Source of the DNA: Actinomycetes bacterium
Lineage (GTDB): Bacteria; Actinomycetota; Acidimicrobiia; Acidimicrobiales; SZUA-35
Direction of reading: 5' to 3'
DNA: 41,484 bases
Assembly (NCBI GenBank): GCA_024280015.1
Contig: JAJRQY010000092.1
Coordinates: 1 to 41,484 of the forward strand
This document shows, in pieces, positions 1 through 8,625 of this stretch (its first letter is position 1; each line of letters opens with the position of its first letter). Position numbers and translations under genes: made by a program. The notes beneath the pieces are model-generated. The model was not told the origin of the DNA. It ran no database searches and was given only the letters and a program-made list of their open reading frames with translations.

Positions 1-750
1 AAGAGCTTGGAAAAGCTTTCTTCTGGGTTCCGAATCAATCGGGCAGGCGATGATGCTGCTGGGTTGGTTATTTCCCAGAAGTTGCGGGCTGAGGTCTCCG
101 GACTGAAGCAAGCGGCACGGAACTCCCAAGACGGCATCTCCTTCGTGCAAACCGCTGAAGGTGCCTTGGGTGAGGTTCACACCATGCTGAACCGCATGCG
201 TGACCTTTCGGTCCAGGCTGCCAACGACACCAACGATTCTGCCGCTCGTACCGCTATCGGGGCTGAAATGACAGCGCTGGTTTCGGAGATCGGGCGCATC
301 GGTGCCGATACAACCTTCGGAGGAGCATCTATCTTCAGCGGAACGGCCAAGAGTTTCCAGGTCGGTTCGGAAGGTAACGCTGGCAACGCGATTTCGGTGA
401 CTGTTGCCACCCTCACCACCGGTAGCGTTGGCGGTACAGATCTATCCGCCCTCGCCGTTGACAGTCACGCCAATGCTCGGACCTCGATCGAGGCCATCGA
501 CAGTGCCATTGCCGGAATCTCAACTGCTCGAGGCGACTTGGGTGCGACCCAGAACCGCCTTGAGTCAACGGTCCGTAACTTGCAGGTAACCAGCGAGAAC
601 CTGGCCGCTTCGGAGTCACGTATTCGTGACACCGACATGGCAGAAGAAATGGTCAACTTCACCAAGAGCCAGATCCTTCAGCAGGCTGGCACCGCAATGC
701 TTGGACAAGCCAACCAGATCCCACAGTCGGTTCTGCGACTGCTCGGCTAG
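1..750 (+). CDS. fliC: Flagellin (5' end cut by window edge)
   Basis: This is the filament subunit, secreted through the flagellar export gate and polymerised below the FliD cap. The reading frame is open from base 1 (first codons K-S-L-E-K). Compared with the complete flagellin that follows, about 24 N-terminal codons are missing off the left edge. The N-terminal D0/D1 region (SSGFRINRAGDDAAGLVIS) and the C-terminal D0 region (TDMAEEMVNFTKSQIL, then QIPQSVLRLLG) are canonical. The middle is very short, so domains D2 and D3 are essentially absent and the filament should be thin and smooth. The ends are almost identical in DNA to the next gene, while the centre (about residues 75-165) differs. 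A strong hairpin follows the stop codon. Confidence 0.96.
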   Translation, partial: KSLEKLSSGFRINRAGDDAAGLVISQKLRAEVSGLKQAARNSQDGISFVQTAEGALGEVHTMLNRMRDLSVQAANDTNDSAARTAIGAEMTALVSEIGRIGADTTFGGASIFSGTAKSFQVGSEGNAGNAISVTVATLTTGSVGGTDLSALAVDSHANARTSIEAIDSAIAGISTARGDLGATQNRLESTVRNLQVTSENLAASESRIRDTDMAEEMVNFTKSQILQQAGTAMLGQANQIPQSVLRLLG

Positions 751-802
751 CAAGCGGCTCAGTAGCGGCTCTCATCCGGGCCGGTCCAAACTGATCACAC
801 CC

Positions 803-834
803 ATAGCGGGGAGACTCCACCCTCTCCCTGCTAT
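803..834 (+). terminator. Hairpin terminator after first flagellin
   Basis: A 12-bp stem (803-814 with 823-834, one G-T wobble at 808/829) closes an 8-nt loop, about 50 bases after the flagellin stop. There is no clear T-run downstream, as is common in actinobacteria. It probably ends the flagellin transcript or stabilises its 3' end. Confidence 0.7.
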
Positions 835-1064
835 TGGCGCGTCCGGGAGTTGTGCGGCGAACCAGTGTCGGCTCGCAGATCATTGGTAGAAGCGATTTCC
901 GAAAAAATAACGTCAGAAACCCTCATACCAGGACCGGTGCTGTCGAGCCTAGGGGATGACCACTTTTGTGGTTGGACTGGACCACGGATTGGACCAGCCG
1001 CCGGAATCGCTTGCGCTCTCGGCTGACATATTCAAGATCTCTCACGGAAGGACCACGAGATCAA
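835..1064 (+). promoter_or_regulatory. Intergenic leader of second flagellin
   Basis: The whole 751-1064 gap has no gene. After the hairpin at 803-834 there is an A-rich run at 901-910 and a small hairpin ACCAC-tttt-GTGGT at 959-972. A purine-rich ribosome site GGAAGGA at 1046-1052 sits about 12 bases before the ATG at 1065. The second flagellin's promoter must lie here, but I see no clean sigma-28 or sigma-70 box. An open frame reaches back to 966 in frame with the flagellin, but canonical flagellins begin at the M-R-I-N-N-N encoded from 1065. Confidence 0.4.
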
Positions 1065-1913
1065 ATGCGAATCAATAACAATGTTATGGCGTTTAACGCC
1101 AACCGGAACCTGCAAGGTTCCAACGGACGCCTAGGTAAGAGCTTGGAAAAGCTTTCATCCGGGTTCCGAATCAATCGGGCAGGCGATGATGCTGCTGGGT
1201 TGGTTATTTCCCAGAAGTTGCGGGCTGAGGTCTCTGGACTGAAGCAAGCGGCACGGAACTCCCAAGACGGCATTTCTTTGGTGCAAACCGCTGAAGGTGC
1301 CTTGGGTGAGGTTCACACCATGCTGAACCGCATGCGTGATCTAACGGTTCAGGCCGCTAACGACACCAACGACACTGCTGCTCGTACCGCTATCAAGTCC
1401 GAGATGGATGCTCTGTCCTCAGAGATCGGTCGGATTGGTTCCGACACCACCTTCGGTGGCGCCGCTATCTTCAGCGCAACTCCGCTGAACTTCCAGGTTG
1501 GTTCCGAAGGCGATAGTGGCAACGCTATTTCTGTCACCGTCGGGACGTTGAGCGCAACCGCTCTTGGTGGGCTAAATCCGGACGGAACTGCCGCTGCGGT
1601 AAATCTCTCCACGCTGGCAGTCGATAGCCATGCCAATGCCCGGACATCAATCGAGGAGATCGACAAGGCCATTGCTGGAATCTCCAGCTCTCGAGGCAGC
1701 CTGGGTGCTACCCAGAACCGCCTTGAGTCAACGGTCCGTAACTTGCAGGTAACCAGCGAGAACCTGGCCGCTTCGGAGTCACGTATTCGTGACACCGACA
1801 TGGCAGAAGAAATGGTCAACTTCACCAAGAGCCAGATCCTCCAGCAGGCTGGCACCGCAATGCTTGGACAAGCCAACCAGATCCCACAGTCGGTCCTGCG
1901 ACTGCTCGGCTAA
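1065..1913 (+). CDS. fliC: Flagellin
   Basis: Complete 282-residue flagellin. It starts M-R-I-N-N-N, the usual flagellin N-terminus, with a GGAAGGA site upstream. The D0/D1 helices at both ends are well conserved and the hypervariable centre is only about 100 residues, so D2/D3 are lacking. It differs from the preceding flagellin mainly in the central segment (roughly bases 1335-1690), where it carries an extra stretch of about a dozen residues around N-P-D-G-T-A-A-A. The outer parts are almost base-for-base identical to the upstream copy, which suggests recent duplication or gene conversion. It is followed by a hairpin and then the fliD-fliS group. Confidence 0.97.
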   Translation: MRINNNVMAFNANRNLQGSNGRLGKSLEKLSSGFRINRAGDDAAGLVISQKLRAEVSGLKQAARNSQDGISLVQTAEGALGEVHTMLNRMRDLTVQAANDTNDTAARTAIKSEMDALSSEIGRIGSDTTFGGAAIFSATPLNFQVGSEGDSGNAISVTVGTLSATALGGLNPDGTAAAVNLSTLAVDSHANARTSIEEIDKAIAGISSSRGSLGATQNRLESTVRNLQVTSENLAASESRIRDTDMAEEMVNFTKSQILQQAGTAMLGQANQIPQSVLRLLG

Positions 1914-1920
1914 GGCCTCT

Positions 1921-1967
1921 GATGGAGTGGTGGGGTGAGGCCCACGGTCTGACCCCACCATCTCATC
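1921..1967 (+). terminator. Hairpin terminator after second flagellin
   Basis: A stem of about 16 bp (1921-1936 with 1952-1967; one mismatch and two wobbles by hand pairing) closes a 15-nt loop 8 bases after the stop. Its core GGTGGGGT/ACCCCACC is perfect. Each flagellin having its own hairpin suggests separate, abundant transcripts. Confidence 0.75.
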
Positions 1968-2063
1968 AACTCTCTGACAACCACACCTATTCGCTAACCC
2001 CTCTTTTTCCTCGCCCACCCTCTTTCCACCGTCGTATGTGATGAGTACAACAAGGACAAGCCA

Positions 2064-3965
2064 ATGAGTTTTGTAGACGGCCTCTCCAGTGGCCTCGATA
2101 CTTCCAACATCATTCGACAGCTGATGCAGATCGAACGTCTGCCTCAGAATCGTTTGGTGAATCAGCGGACCGCCGAGCGGTCAGCCCAAACTGAGTTGAA
2201 GGCCATTCGAGGTGATGTCAGCTCGCTCGGTGATCTTGCCTCTGACCTCCGACGCTCAACCCAGTGGCAGAAGCTGACAGCGACCAGTACCAACGAGTCA
2301 GTCACCCCTACCGCGGCTTCGGGCCAGTTCGAAGGAGCATTCTCCTTCAGCGTGAGCTCCCTGGCCACCGCCCACTCAGTCTATTCCAATGACGTCTACG
2401 CCGACCCCTCCGAAGTCGGCGGTGTCGGCGGCACCGGTTCGATATTCTCCTACCGAGATACAGCGGTGCTCGGCATCAGCAAGCTCGAGGCCAGCGGCTT
2501 GCCCATTGGTGACGTTGCCTTCGAAGTCACCCAGGCCTCGGCCGGTGCCACCATAAGCAGCGGCCCGATCCCGACGATCCCCGTCACCATCGATGCCACC
2601 AACGATCAGCTTGGTCTAGAAGTCAACGGTATTTCCTACCAGGTCTCTCTCGATCACGGCACCTATGACTCTGAGCAGGCATTGGCCAATGCTCTGGCAA
2701 CCGCCATTTCCTCCAATACTGACCTGGATGGCGTCGTAACTTCCAAACTCGACGATGCTGACCACCTTGTTCTCAGCACCGTGGCCGAAGGAAGTGCTCA
2801 TTCACTTCAGATCACCGGTGGAAATGGAGCCGACTCTCTTGGATTCGTTGCCGGAGCGGCAGTAGTTGGAACCGATGGAATTATTTCCATCAATGGCCAA
2901 ACCACGACGGTCAATGACACAACGCTTGGTCCGATCGCCATGCAGGCCACGGCTGACCCTGCTGGGCCTTCCATCACCGTCACCATCAATGGTGGCCTAC
3001 GAGCAGGAACGGCTGAAGCCGAACAAGTTGACTTTGCCAGCGGCTCGCTGACCGACATCGTCAACACCATCAATGACGCAAGCGGGCTGAACTATTCCGC
3101 CGCTGCCATCAATACTGGCAATGGCTATCGGCTGCAACTGATGTCGCGTGAAACTGGGGCTGATGCCACTATTGATGCCGATCTTGCGTCGATTGCTGGC
3201 GTATCTGGGTTCACAACTCTGACGGAGGGAACCGACGCAACGCTCACCGTTGAAGGACTGAACCCGTACACCATCACCTCATCGAACAATGACTTCAGTG
3301 ATGTTCTACCTGGCGTAGACATCACGGTTAGCGAGGTCACAGAGGACCCAGTTACCGTCACTGTTGCTCGTGATACTGGATTCATTGCCGAGAAGGTCGG
3401 GGCTCTGGTCTCCAAAGTCAATGAGCTGATTGGTCGAATTGGCGAGTCGACGAAGTCGACCCCGGACGGACCCCGAAGTGTGTTGCAGGGGCACCGGTCA
3501 GTCCGCACTGCCAGTGATCGGATCACCAACGCCATGATTCGTCCGGTGGAAGCCAGCAGCTTCGGCTCGCTTGGTTCCATTGGAATTGAGATCGAACGCT
3601 CGGGCAATCTGAAGTTCGATGAGGAGAAGTTCCTGGCAGCGTTGAAGGACAATCCTGCAGAAGTAACCCGACTCTTTGCCAAGTCCGTTGACGGGGCCGA
3701 GGAGGACGGCGTGTTGGACCGACTCGTTGCCGCTGCAGACGGAGCAGCATCATTTGGCGACGGCTACCTCTTTACCGCCTCGGAGTCCGCCGGCCGGAGA
3801 ATCGAAGCATTCACCGATCAGATCGATGCCTATGAGATCCGCCTCGAACTCCGTGAGTCCACCTACCGTCGAACCTACGCCAACCTCGAGGTCATGCTCG
3901 GCAGCTTGCAGTCCCAGTCAGCCAATCTCGGTGCTCAACTGAGCGGTCTTGGAGGCGGACTGTGA
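2064..3965 (+). CDS. fliD: Flagellar filament cap protein FliD
   Basis: FliD (HAP2) forms the cap at the filament tip that folds incoming flagellin. The 633-residue protein opens with DGLSSGLDTSNIIRQLMQIE, the FliD N-terminal signature. The C-terminal FliD domain, about residues 400-630, ends in a Ser/Gln-rich helix and a Gly-rich tail. The centre holds adhesion-like beta-rich repeats and makes the protein longer than the roughly 470 residues of enterobacterial FliD. An AAGGAC ribosome site precedes the ATG. The stop overlaps the fliS start by four bases (GTGA), so cap and flagellin chaperone are co-translated. Confidence 0.95.
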   Translation: MSFVDGLSSGLDTSNIIRQLMQIERLPQNRLVNQRTAERSAQTELKAIRGDVSSLGDLASDLRRSTQWQKLTATSTNESVTPTAASGQFEGAFSFSVSSLATAHSVYSNDVYADPSEVGGVGGTGSIFSYRDTAVLGISKLEASGLPIGDVAFEVTQASAGATISSGPIPTIPVTIDATNDQLGLEVNGISYQVSLDHGTYDSEQALANALATAISSNTDLDGVVTSKLDDADHLVLSTVAEGSAHSLQITGGNGADSLGFVAGAAVVGTDGIISINGQTTTVNDTTLGPIAMQATADPAGPSITVTINGGLRAGTAEAEQVDFASGSLTDIVNTINDASGLNYSAAAINTGNGYRLQLMSRETGADATIDADLASIAGVSGFTTLTEGTDATLTVEGLNPYTITSSNNDFSDVLPGVDITVSEVTEDPVTVTVARDTGFIAEKVGALVSKVNELIGRIGESTKSTPDGPRSVLQGHRSVRTASDRITNAMIRPVEASSFGSLGSIGIEIERSGNLKFDEEKFLAALKDNPAEVTRLFAKSVDGAEEDGVLDRLVAAADGAASFGDGYLFTASESAGRRIEAFTDQIDAYEIRLELRESTYRRTYANLEVMLGSLQSQSANLGAQLSGLGGGL

Positions 3966-4378
3966 ACGATCGTCGCAAGGCACAGCTTGCCAGCCGCTAC
4001 CAGAGTGATGGGATGGCAACGGCCTCTCCCCGGAAACTTCTGGTTCTTCTCTTTGATCGCATGGTCAAGGACCTCGACCAAGCTCGCGACGCCATTACTG
4101 GAGGCAGGGTCGAAGCTGCACATGATGCGCTGGTCCATGCCCAGGAGATCGTTCACGAACTTCGCCTGGCCCTTGACCCTGAGGTCTGGGACGGGGCGCA
4201 AGACCTGCTTGCGATCTATGACTATGTCTATGACCTGCTCATCCAAGCTAATCAGGACAAGGCGCTCGAGCCCTTAGAGGAGGGCTATCAACTGATCCTC
4301 CCGCTTCAAGAAGCTTGGACAGCTGCATACCAGGAAGTCCAGATGGGTCAGTCCGTGACTCTTGGTGCATCAGTGTGA
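3962..4378 (+). CDS. fliS: Flagellar export chaperone FliS
   Basis: FliS binds the C-terminal D0 segment of flagellin in the cytoplasm and keeps it from polymerising early. The 138-residue product has the all-helical FliS pattern: an N-terminal Y-Q-S-D-G-M-A-T-A-S-P segment, a first helix with LVLLFDRMVKDLDQA, and a final amphipathic helix L-P-L-Q-E-A-W. The length matches the family (about 130). The start is a GTG overlapping the fliD stop. It lies directly before a small FliT-position protein, the normal fliD-fliS-fliT order. Confidence 0.93.
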   Translation: MNDRRKAQLASRYQSDGMATASPRKLLVLLFDRMVKDLDQARDAITGGRVEAAHDALVHAQEIVHELRLALDPEVWDGAQDLLAIYDYVYDLLIQANQDKALEPLEEGYQLILPLQEAWTAAYQEVQMGQSVTLGASV

Positions 4379-4388
4379 TGGCGAACCA

Positions 4389-4700
4389 ATGACTGGCTGG
4401 GAAACTGCCCTCGATCTGTTTGAGAACAACTTGCAGGAAGCCAAGAAGCATCTTGCAGGAATCGACTCTGATCCCTTGGCTATCGACCCGCTTCCGACCT
4501 GGCCCCCGCCGGATCTGATTGACCAGCCTCTACCTGCCGCCTTGCGCAGCCGGGCCCAGCGACTCTTTGAGGAGTCTGAACAAGTTCAGAAGCGGTTGAT
4601 AGAGCTTCGTGACGCCATACCAAGCAATGACAACGCGCGGCGCCGGACTCATCATCCGCGTACTCGCCCTGCTAGCCAGCGGTTGGTTCGAGACCTGTAA
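4389..4700 (+). CDS. Small helical protein in the fliT position
   Basis: A 103-residue protein from the ATG at 4389 (an in-frame GTG at 4362 would overlap fliS). The N-terminus M-T-G-W-E-T-A-L-D-L-F-E is acidic and helical. A Pro-rich linker at about residues 35-50 (LPTWPPPDLIDQPLP) follows, then a helix A-Q-R-L-F-E-E-S-E-Q-V-Q-K-R-L and a basic tail. By position after fliS and by its two-helix layout it probably acts as a FliT-like chaperone for FliD or as an export accessory. I recognise no diagnostic motif, so the function is inferred from context only. Hairpins downstream separate it from flgB. Confidence 0.7.
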   Translation: MTGWETALDLFENNLQEAKKHLAGIDSDPLAIDPLPTWPPPDLIDQPLPAALRSRAQRLFEESEQVQKRLIELRDAIPSNDNARRRTHHPRTRPASQRLVRDL

Positions 4701-4752
4701 CGAGTGTTGCCCAACCGAAACCAGTTGCCTCATCTGAAATGGCGCTGACCTC

Positions 4753-4863
4753 CCGTCTTCGATCTTCAAATAAGACGGATGGCCCACTCATAGTGGCGGC
4801 GATCACTCCGAGTCTGCCCTTGAGCCGGATGCTCACTTCGTAAGATGCCCAAGGACGGGCATC
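4753..4863 (+). terminator. Two hairpins between fliT-like gene and flgB
   Basis: Two perfect inverted repeats lie in the 216-bp gap. One is CCGTCTT (4753-4759) with AAGACGG (4772-4778), loop 12. The other is GATGCCC (4844-4850) with GGGCATC (4857-4863), loop 6. They probably mark the end of the fliD operon and the boundary before the flgB operon, whose promoter must lie within or after them. No convincing -35/-10 pair is visible. Confidence 0.5.
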
Positions 4864-4916
4864 CAAGCAACACTCATCAACCTCTGGTTGGGGGCGTGTT
4901 TGCTTGACCCGTCTGA

Positions 4917-5276
4917 ATGGAGCAACTGGCGATGAATGTTGGCGGAAGCACCCTGGATTACCTCGCGTCTGCCCTTCGAGGCCTCGATGCGCAGCGCCAG
5001 GCCCATGAGCACAATATTGCCAACATCGAAACCCCAGGGTTCCGTGCTCGGCGAGTTTCCTTTGAGGACTCCCTCAAGCGGGCAATCAAAAACGGCGACT
5101 CCAGCGGAGTCAGTTACTCCACCACCCTCAGCAATCTTTCGACTCGGTGGGATGGCAACAATGTCCGCATCGATGACGAAATGACTGCCTTAGAAGAGAA
5201 TGCTCTCAAGCAGCAACTGGTAACCCGGGCAGTCAATGACCAATTCGGGCTGACCCGAGCAGCGTTGGGTCGTTGA
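4917..5276 (+). CDS. flgB: Flagellar proximal rod protein FlgB
   Basis: FlgB is a rod subunit placed just above the MS ring. The 119-residue product carries the rod/hook signature HEHNIANIETPGFRARRVSFE at about residues 36-56 (NIAN-x-x-TPG-[FY]) and the usual C-terminal helix ALEENALKQQLVTRAVNDQF. The start may be the ATG at 4917 or the in-frame ATG at 4932. It is the first gene of a long coupled operon that runs to flgE. One base separates its stop from flgC. Confidence 0.94.
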   Translation: MEQLAMNVGGSTLDYLASALRGLDAQRQAHEHNIANIETPGFRARRVSFEDSLKRAIKNGDSSGVSYSTTLSNLSTRWDGNNVRIDDEMTALEENALKQQLVTRAVNDQFGLTRAALGR

Positions 5277-5277
5277 C

Positions 5278-5670
5278 ATGAGCGGACCCTTTCAAAGCCT
5301 CTCCATTGCCAACTCCGGCATGGACGTCTACCAGACCTGGCTCGACGCCGTTGCCGACAACATCGCCAACATCAGCACCATTGCTTCCACCGATGAGGCC
5401 GCATTCCAAGAACGCTTCATCGTGGCAAAGGCCCGCCAAGACGGTGGGGCCAAGGTAGACCGGGTTGAGTTTGGAAACCCGCTCGGTCGCATCGTCTATG
5501 ACCCGGCCCACCCACTAGCCGACGAAGAAGGCTTCATCCGGACCCCGGACATGAACCTGTCTGACCAGATGACCCACATGATCGTGGCCCAACGTGCATA
5601 TCAGGCCAACGTTTCCGCCTTCAAGGCCGCTCGCTCGGCCTATGAAACTGCACTGACGATTGGACGTTGA
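5278..5670 (+). CDS. flgC: Flagellar proximal rod protein FlgC
   Basis: FlgC is the second proximal rod subunit. The 130-residue protein begins FQSLSIANSGMDVYQTWLDA, followed by the NIAN rod motif, and ends with the helix MIVAQRAYQANVSAFKAARS that packs in the rod core. The usual TPG after NIAN is replaced by S-T-I-A-S-T-D-E-A-A, a common FlgC variation. It is slightly shorter than the typical 135-150 residues. It overlaps fliE by four bases. Confidence 0.94.
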   Translation: MSGPFQSLSIANSGMDVYQTWLDAVADNIANISTIASTDEAAFQERFIVAKARQDGGAKVDRVEFGNPLGRIVYDPAHPLADEEGFIRTPDMNLSDQMTHMIVAQRAYQANVSAFKAARSAYETALTIGR

Positions 5671-6020
5671 TCGTGGTCGCACCGATTTCCGGCATAAGCA
5701 GTGCCGCTCTCAACATTTCCAGCATCAATACTGATTCTCTTCGTTCCGCCGAAGGCGCCACAGCCCAGCGGTCCCGCCAGTCCGAGCCGGCCGCGGAAGC
5801 GGCCGGCTTCGGTCAATCCATTTCTGATGCGCTGTCCAAATTGTCTGCCGGTGACTCCATGATGAGTCAGGCAGCTGAAGCGGCAGCAACCGGTGATCTG
5901 CAGTCAATCAATGACTACATGATCGCCGCCACCAGGGCTCAGCTCACAACCGAGATAACCGTCGCAGTTCGTGACCGTGCGATCTCGGCCTTCACCGACA
6001 TCATGAGGATGCAAGTCTGA
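5667..6020 (+). CDS. fliE: Hook-basal body protein FliE
   Basis: FliE links the MS ring to the rod and is the first exported subunit. The product is 117 residues from a TTG overlapping the flgC stop, or 115 from the GTG at 5673. The C-terminal half is conserved: GDLQSINDYMIAATRAQL, then V-A-V-R-D-R-A-I-S-A-F-T-D-I-M-R-M-Q-V, the classic FliE ending. The N-terminal 45 residues are low-complexity Ser/Ala-rich. The stop shares one base with the fliF start. Confidence 0.92.
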   Translation: MIVVAPISGISSAALNISSINTDSLRSAEGATAQRSRQSEPAAEAAGFGQSISDALSKLSAGDSMMSQAAEAAATGDLQSINDYMIAATRAQLTTEITVAVRDRAISAFTDIMRMQV

Positions 6021-7618
6021 TGGCAGGATTCGGCCTTGAGGCCGTCAAAACAAACGTCACCTCATCGGTGACCAGGATGACCAACGCTCAGCGGATGACC
6101 CTCGGGGCAGCCTTTCTGGCCGTTGCTGTTGCACTGTTCGCTGTGTCGAGAATCGCGGGAAGTGTTCCGATGCGTTCGGCTTACACCAATCTTGATCCGG
6201 CGGTAGCTTCGGACATTGTTGATCAAATCAAGGCTCAAGGCTATGAGTTTGACCTGGTCGACAATGGTCGAACAATCCGTGTTGCTGACGACAAGGTTGA
6301 CGCTGTTCGCCTCATCGTTGCCTCTCAAGGCATCGTTGTTGACGGACAAGATGGCTGGGGGATCCTTGATAGCCAAGGTCTCACATCCTCCAACTTCGAA
6401 CAACGTGTTGGCTTCCAACGAGCCATGCAAGGTGAGTTGGCCAAGACAATCGAGACCATCGACGGTGTGCTGTCGGCCAATGTCCATCTGGTTATGCCTG
6501 AGGATGACTTGTTCACCAATGACGACATTGCCGCATCTGCTTCCATTGTTGTCAACACGGGGAACGCAACATTGCACCCTGAGCAGGTCACCTCAATCGT
6601 GAACCTGGTCGCTTCTGGTGTCGAAGGCCTCACACCTGAACGGGTGGCCGTGAGCGACAGCCAGGGCCAAGTTCTCAAGGCCCCGGGTGATGAGCCACAG
6701 GTTGGTCTTGAAGGTGACGGCCAGCTTCGTATGACCCGCCAATGGGAAACCGCGTTGGAGCAAGACATTGAAGAGATGCTCAGCAAGGCTGTTGGCCCCA
6801 GCCGGGCCGTGGCCAACGTCACCGTCGATCTCGACTTCGACCAGGTCAACCAGGTCTCCGAAGTCTTCACCGAGAATGTCTCCGAAGATGGGTCACAAGT
6901 TGCAGTCAATGAACAGTCCCGTATTGAGCAGTATGGCGGGGACCAGGGACAAACCGAGGTTGGAGTTCTCACCGAGGAAGTGGCTGAGCAGGACTCGACC
7001 ACTTCCGCGGTCGACGGGGCCGACAGTGGATCCAACTACTCCTTGAACGAGATCGATACTCAGTACGCGGTGAACAAGACAATCACCGAGACTCGCCAAG
7101 CACCGGGACGGATCAAGGCACTGTCGGTTGCGGTTCTTCTGGACGAAGGGGCGGCAGATGCCGCGGTCCTATCCGAACTGGAAACCTTGATTTCTGGTAT
7201 CGCTGGTATCAATCCAGAACGTGGTGACCAGCTCAAGGTCAGCATCGTCCCCTTTGATCAAGCAGTTTCAGAGGCCATTGACTTGCAAGCATCCGCCGAG
7301 CCAGAAGCGGCAGCCTTAGACATTCTGGGAATAGCCCGGATGGCTGGCACTGTCCTGGTTGGTCTCGTCGTCCTCTTCCTTGGTTTGCGCTCGCTCAAAG
7401 CTGGGGCCAAGCGAGAGGTTCTTGATTCGGTTGATCTGAGGCAGCTTCCTGCTGGAGGATCACCTGCTCTGGGAGCCGGAGAAGAAGAGTTGGATGAAGA
7501 CGGCGAAGTCATCGAACGACCAAAACGCGAAGACAGCTTGAGCGAGTTGATCGCCAATCAGCCTGATGACGTTGCCGGCCTGCTTCGCTCCTGGCTCGAT
7601 GACGAGGTGACCGTCTGA
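6020..7618 (+). CDS. fliF: Flagellar MS-ring protein FliF
   Basis: FliF forms the membrane-embedded MS ring on which rod, rotor and export gate are built. The 532-residue protein has one transmembrane helix near the N-terminus (about 26-46, MTLGAAFLAVAVALFAVSRI) and one near residue 440-460 (MAGTVLVGLVVLFLGLRSL). Between them are the two ring-building motifs, with the YscJ/FliF-type segment NVHLVMPEDDLF at about 154-165. The C-terminal tail L-S-E-L-I-A-N-Q-P-D-D-V-A-G-L-L-R-S-W matches the FliG-binding tail. It is coupled to fliE and fliG by TGATG junctions. Confidence 0.96.
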   Translation: MAGFGLEAVKTNVTSSVTRMTNAQRMTLGAAFLAVAVALFAVSRIAGSVPMRSAYTNLDPAVASDIVDQIKAQGYEFDLVDNGRTIRVADDKVDAVRLIVASQGIVVDGQDGWGILDSQGLTSSNFEQRVGFQRAMQGELAKTIETIDGVLSANVHLVMPEDDLFTNDDIAASASIVVNTGNATLHPEQVTSIVNLVASGVEGLTPERVAVSDSQGQVLKAPGDEPQVGLEGDGQLRMTRQWETALEQDIEEMLSKAVGPSRAVANVTVDLDFDQVNQVSEVFTENVSEDGSQVAVNEQSRIEQYGGDQGQTEVGVLTEEVAEQDSTTSAVDGADSGSNYSLNEIDTQYAVNKTITETRQAPGRIKALSVAVLLDEGAADAAVLSELETLISGIAGINPERGDQLKVSIVPFDQAVSEAIDLQASAEPEAAALDILGIARMAGTVLVGLVVLFLGLRSLKAGAKREVLDSVDLRQLPAGGSPALGAGEEELDEDGEVIERPKREDSLSELIANQPDDVAGLLRSWLDDEVTV

Positions 7619-8625
7619 TGACTACCATCGACCAGCTATCCGGAAGCCGCCGAGCGGCCATTCTTGTCCTGCGGCTTGGAGTCGAGCGAGCAGGACCCCT
7701 GCTCAAGGGGCTTCACAAGGACGAGATCGCCAAGATCGTGGCCGAGGTTGCCAGCCTGGGCCAGGTTGACATCGACCTGGCCAATGAAGTCGTCGATCAG
7801 TTCTTGCTTGAGACGGAAAAGGAAGCCCTACCTACAGGCGACGTGACCCTGGCTCGTGAGTTTCTTGAGGCCGCCTTTGGTGGCCGGATCGCCCGCGAGA
7901 TCATGAGCAAGATAGATGAAACTGCTCCCTTGGTTCCGTTCCAATTCATGGATCACCTTGAGCCGGAAGACATTGCCGTCAATCTGTCGGTGGAACACCC
8001 ACAAACGATTGCCCTTGTCCTGTCTCACCTCACCTTTGATCGTTCAGCTGAGATCCTCGCCTTTCTGCCAAAGGAGCTTGTGCCAAGTGTTGGTGCCCGT
8101 CTGGCCACTCTCGATCGGGTGGCGAGCACGACTCTGCACGCGGTAGAAGAGGGACTGAAGACCCGCTTCGCCTCAACCTTGGAAGACCGATTCGGTGACA
8201 TGACTGGCGGTGTTGACTCGCTGGTCGAAGTACTGGGCCTGGTCGACAAGAACGTTGAGGAAATGATCTTTGATGGCCTAGGCGATCTGGATGCTGACCT
8301 GGTAGCGGAGATTCGGGCGAAGATGTTCATCTTCGATGACCTCATGCTTCTGGATGATCGTCAGATCCAACTGGTCCTGCGCTATGTGGACAGCAACCGC
8401 TTGCCGCTAGCCCTCAAGGGTGTGAAGAACGAACTCAAGGACAAGATTCTCGGAAACTTGTCGTCGCGTGCCCAGGAGAACCTGCGGGACGAAATGGACT
8501 TGCTGGGTTCGGTCCGAATGGTCGATGTCGAAGAAGCACAATCTGAGGTGTTGGCGTCCGTGCGCTCCCTCGAAGAATCCGGTGAACTCGTAATCAATAG
8601 GGGTGGCAATGACTTCGTTAGCTGA
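7618..8625 (+). CDS. fliG: Flagellar motor switch protein FliG
   Basis: FliG is the rotor protein that takes torque from the stator and sits under the MS ring. Its 335 residues are typical of the family. The N-terminal domain binds FliF. The middle domain has the EHPQTIALVLSHL motif at about residues 127-139. The C-terminal domain contains the torque helix region LLDDRQIQLVLRYVDSNRLP and a FliG ending R-D-E-M-D-L-L-G-S-V-R. The C-terminal part has charged residues like those that face MotA in other bacteria. motA and motB are not in this window. fliH begins inside its 3' end. Confidence 0.96.
   Translation: MTTIDQLSGSRRAAILVLRLGVERAGPLLKGLHKDEIAKIVAEVASLGQVDIDLANEVVDQFLLETEKEALPTGDVTLAREFLEAAFGGRIAREIMSKIDETAPLVPFQFMDHLEPEDIAVNLSVEHPQTIALVLSHLTFDRSAEILAFLPKELVPSVGARLATLDRVASTTLHAVEEGLKTRFASTLEDRFGDMTGGVDSLVEVLGLVDKNVEEMIFDGLGDLDADLVAEIRAKMFIFDDLMLLDDRQIQLVLRYVDSNRLPLALKGVKNELKDKILGNLSSRAQENLRDEMDLLGSVRMVDVEEAQSEVLASVRSLEESGELVINRGGNDFVS

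Noticed and set aside
6325-7035. 236-residue minus-strand frame inside fliF
   Set aside because: Ser/Thr-rich shadow of a well conserved gene, with no motif.
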